Source of the DNA: an uncultured Lachnospiraceae bacterium | Lineage (GTDB): Bacteria; Bacillota; Clostridia; Lachnospirales; Lachnospiraceae | Length of the DNA: 64,000 nucleotides | Reading direction: 5' to 3' | NCBI GenBank assembly: GCA_910578475.1 | Contig: CAJTRK010000004.1 | Location: 1 to 64,000 of the forward strand | Shown here: in pieces, positions 8,116 to 16,406 of the stretch | Layout of the letters: each line of letters starts with the position of its first letter | How positions within the stretch are numbered: the first letter of the stretch is position 1 | The notes under the pieces: model-generated | Database searches by the model: none | What the model was told of the DNA's origin: nothing | What the model saw: the letters and a program-made list of their open reading frames with translations, nothing else | Program-made: the position numbers and the translations under genes

Positions 8116-8591
8116 AGATACTTGTTGTAAGCGACACCCACCGTCGGGATGAAAATTTTCTGCATGTAATGGATAAAATCGGGCCGGTGGACATGGTGGT
8201 GCATTGCGGTGATGTGGAAGGAAGCGAACGCCTGATTGAAAAAGCGGCCGGCTGCCCGGTATATATGGTACGCGGAAATAATGATTTCATTTCTCCGATG
8301 CCCCGGGAAACGGAATTTATGATAGGAAACTATAAAGTCTGGTTGACGCATGGACACAATTACTGCGTTTATATGAATTACGAGACCATCAAGCAGGAAG
8401 CCAGAGACCGGGAAGTGGATATTGTCATGTGCGGACATACGCATAAACCCGTTATTGACATCGGCAGGAATCTGACTCTGCTGAATCCAGGCAGCATGAG
8501 CTATCCGCGGCAGGAAGGGCGGCGGCCATCGTACATAATAATGGAAATCGATAGAGAAGGAAAAGCGCATTATACGATAAATTTCCTGTAA
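8112..8591 (+). CDS. YfcE-type metallophosphoesterase
   Basis: 159 aa. Metal-ligand motifs are in the order expected for the MJ0936/YfcE family: VSDTHRR (residues 5-11), HCGDVEG, VRGNNDF, LTHGHNY and CGHTHKP. Members are Mn/Ni-dependent phosphodiesterases of uncertain natural substrate. The ATGA overlap with rdgB is the common Firmicutes arrangement (rdgB-ysnB) and indicates translational coupling. Confidence 0.92.
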   Translation: MKILVVSDTHRRDENFLHVMDKIGPVDMVVHCGDVEGSERLIEKAAGCPVYMVRGNNDFISPMPRETEFMIGNYKVWLTHGHNYCVYMNYETIKQEARDREVDIVMCGHTHKPVIDIGRNLTLLNPGSMSYPRQEGRRPSYIIMEIDREGKAHYTINFL

Positions 8592-8636
8592 AAAGGACGT
8601 AAACATACCGTGTTTATAAAAAAATCTGAAAAGTAG

Positions 8637-8665
8637 TTGACAGACAAATTTTGATATTATATAAT
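8637..8665 (+). promoter_or_regulatory. Sigma-A promoter of the tRNA operon
   Basis: Perfect TTGACA (8637-8642), 17-nt spacer, perfect TATAAT (8660-8665), about 40 nt upstream of the first tRNA. Confidence 0.9.
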
Positions 8666-8706
8666 AAACCTTGCGTTGTGACTGAAAAGTTATGAATGCC
8701 GCTTAC

Positions 8707-8781
8707 CGGGGTGTGGCTCAGCTTGGCTAGAGCGCCTGGTTTGGGACCAGGAGGTCGCAGGTTCGAATCCTGTCACCCCGA
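8707..8781 (+). tRNA. tRNA-Pro (anticodon TGG)
   Basis: Cloverleaf: acceptor CGGGGTG/CACCCCG, anticodon arm CCTGG-TTTGGGA-CCAGG, T arm GCAGGTTCGAATCCTGT, discriminator A. CCA is not encoded. Confidence 0.95.
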
Positions 8782-8798
8782 TTTGGGCCAAAATATAT

Positions 8799-8869
8799 GC
8801 GGGTGTAGTTCAATGGTAGAACACCAGCCTTCCAAGCTGGATACGTGGGTTCGATTCCCATCACCCGCT
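8799..8869 (+). tRNA. tRNA-Gly (anticodon TCC)
   Basis: Acceptor GCGGGTG/CACCCGC, anticodon arm CCAGC-CTTCCAA-GCTGG, T arm GTGGGTTCGATTCCCAT, discriminator T. 71 nt, second in the operon. Confidence 0.95.
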
Positions 8870-8894
8870 TTTTCCTTTCATTACGAAAGGATGT

Positions 8895-8968
<74 letters not shown>

Positions 8969-9004
8969 TTGAGGATAGGAAGCGGACGCTTTCTGTCCTG
9001 TTAT

Positions 9005-9079
9005 GGTGGGTATGGCGCAGTCGGCTAGCGCGCCAGATTGTGGCTCTGGAGGCCGAGGGTTCGAGTCCCTCTATCCACC
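9005..9079 (+). tRNA. tRNA-His (anticodon GTG)
   Basis: The extra G at position -1 (9005) faces discriminator C (9079), typical of tRNA-His. Acceptor GTGGGTA/TATCCAC, anticodon arm CCAGA-TTGTGGC-TCTGG. Confidence 0.95.
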
Positions 9080-9184
9080 CTGTTGTTTTACAACAGATTT
9101 ACATGGGAATATGTTGGGAGCACAGCCTGGTGTTATCCAAACAGCAGAGGACAGGTTCCGGAAATTCGCTGTTGTCATGAATAT

Positions 9185-9256
9185 TGGGCTATCGCCAAGC
9201 GGTAAGGCACAGGACTTTGACTCCTGCATTCGCTGGTTCGAATCCAGCTAGCCCAG
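9185..9256 (+). tRNA. tRNA-Gln (anticodon TTG)
   Basis: Acceptor TGGGCTA/TAGCCCA, anticodon arm CAGGA-CTTTGAC-TCCTG, discriminator G. A roughly 105-nt spacer before it contains a small TGTTGTTTTACAACA hairpin. Confidence 0.95.
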
Positions 9257-9262
9257 TTATAC

Positions 9263-9335
9263 GGGCCACTAGCTCAGGTGGTAGAGCACTTGACTTTTAA
9301 TCAAGTTGTCTGGGGTTCGAATCCCCAGTGGCTCA
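9263..9335 (+). tRNA. tRNA-Lys (anticodon TTT)
   Basis: Acceptor GGGCCAC/GTGGCTC with one G-T pair, anticodon arm CTTGA-CTTTTAA-TCAAG, T arm CTGGGGTTCGAATCCCCAG, discriminator A. Its 3' end is duplicated downstream (9380-9401). Confidence 0.95.
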
Positions 9336-9401
9336 TTAAAAATAAAAAAAGTTAAAGGGGATTCGAACCCCTGTGCGATATCCCCAGTGGCTCATTAAAA
9401 A
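9321..9401 (+). repeat. 22-bp direct repeat of the tRNA-Lys 3' end (att-like scar)
   Basis: The 22 nt at 9321-9342, covering the end of tRNA-Lys and the next bases, recur identically at 9380-9401. Between them, 9356-9372 (AGGGGATTCGAACCCCT) reads as a T arm on the opposite strand. A tRNA 3' end duplicated this way is what tyrosine-recombinase integration leaves, but the enclosed DNA is only 37 bp and has no integrase. Confidence 0.55.
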
Positions 9402-9426
9402 CAGCAGTTCATTTAATAAGGCGGTT

Positions 9427-9461
9427 CTTTGTAGGTATTTATACAAAGAGTGGTCTTTTTT
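9427..9461 (+). terminator. Possible terminator of the tRNA operon
   Basis: CTTTGTA (9427-9433) pairs with TACAAAG (9442-9448); a T6 run follows at 9456-9461, a few bases after the stem. The rest of the gap, 9462-9805, shows no convincing gene; short frames at 9610 and 9703 are too small to support. Confidence 0.5.
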
Positions 9462-9805
9462 GTTGTGTCATGTGATAAATAATATGTTTTCTTTATAAAA
9501 TGTGATATGATAAAGCAGAAACAGAGATGGAAGAACATACATAGCCGACAGATATCCGGAAATGTCTGATTTACTGTGCAATATGGTCGGCCTGCATAAT
9601 GGGTAAGATATGCAAAAGCAGGAGCAGGAAATACTTGCTATGGCATTTGGCGCAGATTGTGCTAAAATTGAATGAGAACAGTCTTTAGGATATCCGAAAA
9701 AAATGGATATTTATTGTGAAAGCCTCCGTATTTATGGCGAAAGAAAGCCGATATATATGGTGGGTGAAATGAACCATCTGCTAAAACGGAAAGATAGGTG
9801 TGAAT

Positions 9806-10981
9806 ATGAAAAAGATAATGCTTTTTGAGGGTGATATCGAAACGCAGGGTTATTTTTCAATACAATTGGCGGAAGCCTTTCAGAAAATGGGGCATCAGAC
9901 TTATATTTTTGACTTGAGCCGTCCGTGGAGCAGCACCAACCGTTTTTTTAAGTTCTTTGAAAAAGGGAATACCGTGCTTATCAATTTTAACTTTCACGGA
10001 ATGAGCGGAGAAGAAATTTTTCTGGATGAAAATGACAGGATGATGTGGGATGCGCTGCGGATACCGAGTTATAACATTGTTGTGGACCATCCGATGTATT
10101 ATCATCATTTTCTGGAAAAGCATCCGAAAGATTATCATCATATCAGCATCGACAGACATCATGAAAAATACATGAGAAGATTTTTTCCGGAAATTCAGAA
10201 CGGTCCGTTCCTTCCGCTTGCCGGAACACAGTTATATCCGGGGAAATCTTATACGCCGGCGCAGTATCGCCGTTATGAAGTAACGATGGTCGGCAATTAT
10301 ACGAGGCCTGAGCAGTTTGAGAAGTACATTACAAGGATTGACGACGAGTACACGGCGTTTTATTATGGAATCATAGACGACTTGCTGGCGCATCCGATGC
10401 GGACAGTGGAAGAAGTTGCGGAGGAACATATCCGCCGGGAGATACCGGAAGTAACGGAAGAAGAATTGAAGCAGGTTATGAGCAAACTGACATTCATAGA
10501 TTTGTACGTCCGCTTCAGGACAAGAGGGCAGGCGGTGCAGTCGCTTGTAGATGCGGGCATCAAGGTGCATGTTTTTGGAGGCGGATGGGACGCGCTTGAT
10601 TGTCGAAAGCCGGAAAACCTAATCGACGGCAACAGCCTGGATTCCGTAGGATGTCTGAAAAAATTGTGCCAGAGTAAGATATCGTTAAATGTGATGCCCT
10701 GGTTCCGGGACGGTGCACATGACAGAATATTTAATTCGATGCTGAACGGGGCGCTGTGTCTGACGGACAGCAGCCTTTATCTGGAGGAAATTTTACAGGA
10801 TAAAAAGAATTGCAAAATTTATTCGACGGCGCGGCCGGAGGAACTGCCCGATATGGTATACGGACTGCTTGCCAATCCGGACGGGATGCAGGAAATTATT
10901 GATAATGGATATGAGATGGCGAAAGCCGCGCATACCTGGGAACATCGTGCGGCGGCGCTGCATAATCTGATAGAAGTGTGA
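9806..10981 (+). CDS. CgeB-like glycosyltransferase family protein
   Basis: 391 aa. The N-terminal half starts MKKIMLFEGDIETQGYFS and contains an aspartate- and histidine-rich stretch (VDHPMYYHHFLEKHPKDYHH). The C-terminal half is GT-B-like: VHVFGGGWD, then SKISLNVMPWF and DRIFNSMLNGALCLTDSS, with a following acidic helix. This tail is characteristic of the CgeB/glycosyltransferase group 1 family, which includes spore-surface glycosylation proteins. The substrate is unknown. ATG 9806 is chosen over GTG 9800 because AGATAGG lies 7 nt before it. It is probably monocistronic; a structured repeat begins at its stop. Confidence 0.72.
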   Translation: MKKIMLFEGDIETQGYFSIQLAEAFQKMGHQTYIFDLSRPWSSTNRFFKFFEKGNTVLINFNFHGMSGEEIFLDENDRMMWDALRIPSYNIVVDHPMYYHHFLEKHPKDYHHISIDRHHEKYMRRFFPEIQNGPFLPLAGTQLYPGKSYTPAQYRRYEVTMVGNYTRPEQFEKYITRIDDEYTAFYYGIIDDLLAHPMRTVEEVAEEHIRREIPEVTEEELKQVMSKLTFIDLYVRFRTRGQAVQSLVDAGIKVHVFGGGWDALDCRKPENLIDGNSLDSVGCLKKLCQSKISLNVMPWFRDGAHDRIFNSMLNGALCLTDSSLYLEEILQDKKNCKIYSTARPEELPDMVYGLLANPDGMQEIIDNGYEMAKAAHTWEHRAAALHNLIEV

Positions 10982-11125
10982 AGGAAATCACTAAGCTCGA
11001 AAAAACCTCGCTAAGTGATTACACGCTCTGCGAGCAGAGCTTCTTCACACGGCAGAATGTCCATACGGCCATTCTGCATGAATGTTTGTGCCGCCTCAGG
11101 AGGCATGTCGGGAAGCGTGAATAAG
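10976..11125 (+). repeat. Structured intergenic element, copy A
   Basis: GTGTGAAG at the stop codon pairs with CTTCACAC (11043-11050). Inside lie AATCACT/AGTGATT (10986-11020) and GCTCTGC-GA-GCAGAGC (11025-11040). After it come a GCAGAATG/CATTCTGC hairpin (11052-11077) and a tail (about 11080-11115) containing TTTGTGCCGCC and GGCATGT. That tail and the TTCACAC hairpin recur at 28888-28972. Confidence 0.6.
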
Positions 11126-11169
11126 ATATTTGAAAGAAAAAAATGAAATGAAAGGGAGACGATAACCGA

Positions 11170-11760
11170 ATGAATATCGTAGAAAAAATCAGGAATCGAA
11201 GAAGAGAACGACTGAAAAGGCATTTTGAACGTTATCGCAGAATTCGCAGCCTTTTGCAGAAATATGGGGATGATATTATTCATTCCGATAATTTTAAAAG
11301 GACAAAAGCTCATATCCAGCATGGGAATATGACCGTCAATGACCATTGTATGAGCGTAGCGCGGTACAGCCTGATTTTGAATAAAAAACTGCATCTGCAC
11401 TGTAATCAGAGGGATTTAATCAGAGGTTCTCTGCTGCATGATTATTTTTTGTACGACTGGCATGATAAGGAATATGTAGCGGAAAGGGGAAGGCTGCACG
11501 GTTTCTGGCATCCGGGCATTGCTCTTCGGAATGCGGATAAGGAATATCAGCTGACGGACGTTCAGCGGGACATCATCCGGAAGCATATGTGGCCGCTGAC
11601 GATTGTGCCGCCGGCATGTCGGGAATCATGGGTTGTCACGAGTGCGGATAAGTATTGTTCTCTGATGGAGACGTTAAAGCTTCACAGAGGGCATGGAAAA
11701 CGGTACGATTTTGTCGAGGCAAAGTGGAAACACGACAAGGAGAAACAGCTTGGGGCATGA
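11170..11760 (+). CDS. HD-domain phosphohydrolase
   Basis: 196 aa. HD metal motif: an N-terminal His in VNDHCMSVARYSL (about residues 57-69), the His-Asp pair in GSLLHDYFLYDWH (about 87-99), and a later Asp in TSADKY. A basic N-terminus (RNRRRERLKRHFERYRR) may bind nucleic acid. HD proteins hydrolyse phosphomonoesters or diesters of nucleotides; the substrate here is unknown. The last 11 bases overlap the next gene, whose ribosome site lies inside this frame, so the two are probably co-translated. Confidence 0.82.
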   Translation: MNIVEKIRNRRRERLKRHFERYRRIRSLLQKYGDDIIHSDNFKRTKAHIQHGNMTVNDHCMSVARYSLILNKKLHLHCNQRDLIRGSLLHDYFLYDWHDKEYVAERGRLHGFWHPGIALRNADKEYQLTDVQRDIIRKHMWPLTIVPPACRESWVVTSADKYCSLMETLKLHRGHGKRYDFVEAKWKHDKEKQLGA

Positions 11761-13270
11761 GGTGAGACGGGAAGAACTGCTGTATGACAGCCTCGCCCGT
11801 TACGGAAAGACGGATTATTACCCTTATCATATGCCGGGACATAAACGGCGCGGTGAAATAGAGGGATTTACAGATTTTTTTCAAATTGATATTACGGAGA
11901 TAGACGGTTTTGACAACCTGCATCAGGCGGAGGGAATCATCGGCAGGGCGCAGGAGCGTGCGGCAGAGTTATATGGTGCGGAGGAGACCTTTTTTCTGGT
12001 AAACGGAAGCACCTGTGGAATCCTGGCGGCCATCTCGGCGGTAACAAAGAAGCGGGATATGATACTGGCTGCGCGTAACTGTCATAAGTCGGTCTATCAT
12101 GCGGCTCTTTTACAGGAGTTGGAAGTCAGGTATCTGTATCCGGGGCAGATACAGGAGTTTGATATTTTGGACGCGGTCAGCCCGGAAGATGTGAAAGCGG
12201 CGCTGGAGGAGTTTCCGGAATGCCGGGTAGTGGTGATTACGTCACCAACTTATGAAGGCATTGTGTCGGATATCCGGGAAATCGGGCGTATCATTCATGA
12301 AAAGGGCGGCATTCTGGTAGTGGACGAAGCGCACGGGGCGCATTTGGGACTGGCGGAGGGAATGCTGGAGAATGCAGTAAGCCAGGGAGCGGACATCGTG
12401 ATTCACAGTCTGCATAAGACGCTGCCGTCCCTGACACAGACGGCATTATTGCATGTAAACGGAGCGCGTGTCAATCGCGGGAGGCTGCGCCGGTATTTGA
12501 ACATCTATCAGTCAAGCAGCCCTTCTTATGTTCTGATGGCGGGCATGGATGCCTGTCTTTCTTATGTCAGGGAAAACACGGATATCTGTTTTGCGCCGCT
12601 AAAGAAGCGCCATGAGCGTTTTATGCGTCAGATGGAAGAATGCAGGCACATTCGCATCGGAAGCCCGGGGGCGCTTGCGGCAAAATCATATTGTTTTCGG
12701 GCATGGGATATCTGTAAGCTGGTTATTTCCGTAAAAGGAACATCTATGAGCGGACAGGTTCTTTACGATATCCTGCGGGATGAATTTCATTTGCAGATGG
12801 AGATGGCGGCGGCCAGCTATGTGCTGTCAATCATGACAATTGCGGATAAAGAAGAAGGCTGGCAAAGACTGGCGGAGGCCTTGCTGCAAATTGACGGAAG
12901 ATTACAGAAAACGGAGGATACAGACATAACGCGGCAAAATGAAAAGACAGGAACGGAGAAGTTACGCCCGGAAGCGAAACTGACCATTTCAGAGGCTTTT
13001 GAACGCGTTTACGGCGGTCGGATTTATAACAAAGACAGCATTCAGGAAAATTTGCCCGGGCGGGCCTCAGAAGGCGTCAGGAGGGTTCCGCTTTCACAGG
13101 CGGCCGGTCATATCAGCGGTGATTTCGTATGCCTTTATCCGCCGGGCATTCCGCTTCTGGTTCCGGGAGAAGTTATTGAAACACATTTGGCCGCCCGGAT
13201 AGAGGAGAGTCTGCGACTTGGCCTTTCCGTGCAGGGCGTGTCCGCTGACGGAACTTTGATTATTTGCTGA
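11750..13270 (+). CDS. Orn/Lys/Arg decarboxylase family PLP enzyme (YaaO-like)
   Basis: 506 aa. Fold-type I PLP enzyme: PYHMPGHKRRG near the N-terminus, substrate/PLP region NGSTCGILAAISA, PLP-Asp in VVDEAHGAHLG, and the Schiff-base Lys in IHSLHKTLPSLTQ. The C-terminal domain has VCLYPPGIPLLVPGE. No N-terminal wing domain is present, as in the short Firmicutes form located before tmk/yaaR/holB. It probably decarboxylates a basic amino acid for polyamine synthesis. TTG 11750 is chosen: AAGGAG lies 7 nt upstream. The upstream ATG 11693 lies deep within the HD gene. Confidence 0.88.
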   Translation: MGHEVRREELLYDSLARYGKTDYYPYHMPGHKRRGEIEGFTDFFQIDITEIDGFDNLHQAEGIIGRAQERAAELYGAEETFFLVNGSTCGILAAISAVTKKRDMILAARNCHKSVYHAALLQELEVRYLYPGQIQEFDILDAVSPEDVKAALEEFPECRVVVITSPTYEGIVSDIREIGRIIHEKGGILVVDEAHGAHLGLAEGMLENAVSQGADIVIHSLHKTLPSLTQTALLHVNGARVNRGRLRRYLNIYQSSSPSYVLMAGMDACLSYVRENTDICFAPLKKRHERFMRQMEECRHIRIGSPGALAAKSYCFRAWDICKLVISVKGTSMSGQVLYDILRDEFHLQMEMAAASYVLSIMTIADKEEGWQRLAEALLQIDGRLQKTEDTDITRQNEKTGTEKLRPEAKLTISEAFERVYGGRIYNKDSIQENLPGRASEGVRRVPLSQAAGHISGDFVCLYPPGIPLLVPGEVIETHLAARIEESLRLGLSVQGVSADGTLIIC

Positions 13271-13351
13271 ATAAAATTGAAATTCCCATAGAAATATGGC
13301 ATTATTAAAATAGGGAAGAAATTAACGGACACAGGAAGGCATATTATTCAT

Positions 13352-13942
13352 ATGGGAAAAATCGTGTATCTGATGGGAAAAAGTTCCTCGGGAAAAGATA
13401 CTATTTATAAAAAACTGCTGGAGCAGGACAAAATTCGGCTGCAAAAGATTGTGCCATATACGACAAGGCCCATACGCGCGGAAGAGCGGGAAGGCGTGGA
13501 GTATCATTTTACGGATGAAGAGGGCTATCAGGAGCTTCTGAAAAAAGGCGAAGTCATCGAAGCCAGAATTTATCATACCTGTCACGGCATCTGGCGGTAT
13601 TTTACGGTGGCGGATGGGGAAGTTGATTTGTCAGCGCAGTCGTATCTGATAATCGGAACGCTCGAAGCCTATGAGAAAATCCGTATTTTTTATGGAAAAG
13701 AAAATGTGATTCCCATTATGATTGAGCTGGACGACGGTGTACGGCTGCAAAGAGCGCTGGACAGGGAAAAAGCGCAGGACCATCCGAAATATGAAGAAAT
13801 GTGCAGACGGTTTCTCGCCGATGCGGAAGATTTTTCATCGGAAAGAATGAAATCGGCCGGTATTACACAGACTTTTCATAATGACGAATTGGAACAGTGT
13901 CTTGAGAGAATCATGGAGTATATAAGAGAATGCGGCGCATAA
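13352..13942 (+). CDS. Guanylate kinase-family protein
   Basis: 196 aa. P-loop GKSSSGKDT (residues 9-17), then the GMP-binding region YTTRPIRAEEREGVEYHF, typical of guanylate kinases. It phosphorylates GMP or a similar nucleoside monophosphate. It occupies the slot that thymidylate kinase holds in the Bacillus yaa/hol cluster. A canonical gmk elsewhere in the genome would make this a paralog with a different substrate. Upstream GGAAGGCATATTATTC partly resembles the recurring leader. Confidence 0.85.
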   Translation: MGKIVYLMGKSSSGKDTIYKKLLEQDKIRLQKIVPYTTRPIRAEEREGVEYHFTDEEGYQELLKKGEVIEARIYHTCHGIWRYFTVADGEVDLSAQSYLIIGTLEAYEKIRIFYGKENVIPIMIELDDGVRLQRALDREKAQDHPKYEEMCRRFLADAEDFSSERMKSAGITQTFHNDELEQCLERIMEYIRECGA

Positions 13943-13963
13943 TGAGCGCACTGGAGGGTTCAA

Positions 13964-14404
13964 GTGGATATTAAGGTAAATCAGGTGCAGCAGCCTGTGC
14001 AGATAGAGCAGCCTCAGCAGGTGCAGGAAGCCGACGGAACATTTAAGTTCACACTGGTCAGCCGGATTGAAGAACAGGATTTGCAGAACGCGCTGATACA
14101 GATGATGGAAGAAATTACCAGACAGGGGGATAAGCTCGCCAAGCATCGGGATATCAAGGATATGCGGCGGTATCGGGCGTTGATTAAAGATTTTATGAAT
14201 GAAATCGTAAACCGTTCCCATGCTTTTTCCAGAGAAAATTTTCTGGACAGAAAGGGACGGCATCGCGTTTATGGAATTATCCGCCTGATTGACCAGAATC
14301 TGGATGAGCTGGCGCAGGAACTCGTAAAGGATGAGCAGGACAATCTGGCGATACTAAATAAGATAGGAGAGATACGAGGGTTACTGTTGGACATTTTTAC
14401 TTAA
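13964..14404 (+). CDS. yaaR: YaaR (DUF327) protein
   Basis: 146 aa. Opens with a Gln/Val-rich disordered segment, then helical DUF327 with the typical KHRDIKDMRRYRALIKDFM and later KIGEIRGLLLDIF. Function is not established; the gene is conserved directly upstream of holB in Firmicutes, as here. GTG start with GGAGGG about 6 nt upstream. Confidence 0.88.
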   Translation: MDIKVNQVQQPVQIEQPQQVQEADGTFKFTLVSRIEEQDLQNALIQMMEEITRQGDKLAKHRDIKDMRRYRALIKDFMNEIVNRSHAFSRENFLDRKGRHRVYGIIRLIDQNLDELAQELVKDEQDNLAILNKIGEIRGLLLDIFT

Positions 14405-14427
14405 AGAAAAGGCAGGGGGGATATCGA

Positions 14428-15417
14428 ATGGCAAAATTTACGGATATTATCGGACAGGAACAGTTAAAAGAGCATTTACAGAACGCCATTGCTATGAATA
14501 AAGTATCGCACGCATATTTAATAAATGGTGAAAGAAGCTCTGGCAAGGAATTTGCCGCGAAAGTTTTTGCGGCGGCGTTACAGTGCGAGAAGGGCGGGAC
14601 GGGGCCCTGCGGAGAATGCCATTCCTGCATTCAGGAAAAGAGCGGTAATCAGCCCGATATTATTTTTGTTTCCCACGATAAACCGAATACAATCGGCGTA
14701 GAGGATATTCGAACACAGATAAACAATGATATCGGCATTAAACCATACAGCAGCCCCCGGAAAATATATATTATGAACGAAGGGGAGAAAATGACCGTAC
14801 AGGCGCAGAACGCCTTATTGAAAACATTAGAGGAGCCTCCGGAGTATGCGGTTATTTTGATTCTGACAACGAATGTGGATGCACTGTTGCCTACGATACT
14901 CAGCAGATGCGTTGTATTGAATATGAAACCGGTTCCCGACCATAAAGTGAAAAAATATCTGATGGAGGAACTGCAAATTCCGGATTATAAGGCGAATATC
15001 TGCGTGGCTTTTGCCAGAGGAAATATCGGCAAGGCCAAAATGCTTGCGTCCAGCGAGGAATTTGAAAAGGTAAAAGAAGAAGCGGTTACGCTGGTGAAAT
15101 ATATTAACGACATGGATATCAGCGAGGTCGTAAAGGCGATTAAGAAAATTTCGGAGTATCAGTTCGACGTAACCGATTATCTGGACATCCTGTCGGTCTG
15201 GTACAGAGATGTGCTGCTATTTAAGGCGACGAAGGATGCCAACAGCCTGATTTTTAAAAATGAGATTCAGTATATCCGAAAAGTTGCGGACAGAAGCACT
15301 TATGAAGGAATCGAGACGATTGTAAAAGCCTTGCAGCAGGCGAAAAGGCGTCTGGAAGCGAATGTTAATTTTGACCTGACGATGGAATTACTTTTGCTGA
15401 CGATTCAGGAAAATTAG
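14428..15417 (+). CDS. holB: DNA polymerase III subunit delta prime
   Basis: 329 aa. Clamp-loader AAA+ fold: SHAYLINGERSSGKE is a degenerate P-loop, as expected for the non-ATPase delta prime. The zinc-binding cysteines are in CEKGGTGPCGECHSC. The sensor/SRC region is LLPTILSRCVVLNM. It loads the sliding clamp onto primed DNA. It sits between yaaR and yaaT as in other Firmicutes. Confidence 0.94.
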   Translation: MAKFTDIIGQEQLKEHLQNAIAMNKVSHAYLINGERSSGKEFAAKVFAAALQCEKGGTGPCGECHSCIQEKSGNQPDIIFVSHDKPNTIGVEDIRTQINNDIGIKPYSSPRKIYIMNEGEKMTVQAQNALLKTLEEPPEYAVILILTTNVDALLPTILSRCVVLNMKPVPDHKVKKYLMEELQIPDYKANICVAFARGNIGKAKMLASSEEFEKVKEEAVTLVKYINDMDISEVVKAIKKISEYQFDVTDYLDILSVWYRDVLLFKATKDANSLIFKNEIQYIRKVADRSTYEGIETIVKALQQAKRRLEANVNFDLTMELLLLTIQEN

Positions 15418-15500
15418 TGCACTTCCCGTCTGTCAATATGAAAGATAAGATGAAAAGCCGCCTGCATGGCGGCGTGAGGAAATATGGAGGTTTATAGAGA

Positions 15501-16406
15501 ATGATAAAGGTAATTGGTGTGCGGTTCCGCGTTGCCGGAAAAATATATTATTTTGACCCCGGCAAGTTACAGATTAAAAGGGGAGACCATGTTATCGTGG
15601 AGACCGCCAGAGGGATAGAATACGGTACGGTGGTAGGAGACCCTCGGGAAGTTACGGAAGATAAGGTTGTACAGCCGTTAAAGGCGGTTCTGCGCGTGGC
15701 AACGCCGAAGGACGACGAACAGGAAGCGGCAAATAAAAAGAAAGAAAAAGACGCTTATCAAATTTGTCTGGAAAAGATTCGGAAGCATGAACTGCCGATG
15801 AAGCTCATCGACGCGGAGTATACATTTGACAATAACAAAGTTTTGTTTTATTTTACGGCGGACGGACGTATCGATTTCAGAGAGCTGGTGAAAGACCTTG
15901 CATCCGTTTTCAAGACGAGAATAGAGCTTCGTCAGATTGGCGTGCGGGATGAGACCAAAATCGTAGGCGGTATCGGTATTTGCGGAAGGGCGCTGTGCTG
16001 CCATACGCATTTGTCGGAGTTTGTCCCGGTCTCAATCAAAATGGCGAAGGAACAGAATTTATCCCTGAACCCGACAAAGATTTCCGGTGTCTGCGGAAGG
16101 CTGATGTGCTGTTTGAACCACGAGGAAGAAACGTATGAGGATTTGAACAGAAGACTGCCGAATGTGGGAGACTTCGTTACGACGTCGGACGGCTTAAAGG
16201 GCGAGGTGCACAGCGTAAATGTGCTGCGCCAGCTTGTTAAGGTTATCGTGGATGTAGACGATGAAAAAGAGATTCAGGAATACAGAGCGGACCAGCTCCG
16301 GTTTAAAAGAAAGCATCACAAAAACCATCGGGAAAAGGTGAATGTGGAGGAAATGAAAGAACTGGAAAAACTGGAAGACAATACTTCGAAGCTGGATGAA
16401 AACTAA
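15501..16406 (+). CDS. ricT: PSP1-domain protein YaaT/RicT
   Basis: 301 aa. The PSP1 core includes GIEYGTVVGDPREV and two conserved cysteine clusters, GICGRALCC and GVCGRLMCC, which in the Bacillus RicAFT complex take part in holding Fe-S clusters. RicT assists RNase Y-dependent mRNA maturation, competence and sporulation phosphorelay. The Lys/Glu-rich tail is disordered. A small GCCGCC/GGCGGC-type hairpin lies in the leader (about 15456-15472). It overlaps the next gene by 11 nt. Confidence 0.92.
   Translation: MIKVIGVRFRVAGKIYYFDPGKLQIKRGDHVIVETARGIEYGTVVGDPREVTEDKVVQPLKAVLRVATPKDDEQEAANKKKEKDAYQICLEKIRKHELPMKLIDAEYTFDNNKVLFYFTADGRIDFRELVKDLASVFKTRIELRQIGVRDETKIVGGIGICGRALCCHTHLSEFVPVSIKMAKEQNLSLNPTKISGVCGRLMCCLNHEEETYEDLNRRLPNVGDFVTTSDGLKGEVHSVNVLRQLVKVIVDVDDEKEIQEYRADQLRFKRKHHKNHREKVNVEEMKELEKLEDNTSKLDEN

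Noticed and set aside
9462..9805. Possible small genes (frames at 9610 and 9703)
   Set aside because: Each is under 45 codons, without a ribosome site or recognisable motif; the second overlaps the glycosyltransferase start.
15456..15472. Terminator between holB and ricT
   Set aside because: The GCCGCC-type hairpin has no T run and lies in a continuous housekeeping cluster.
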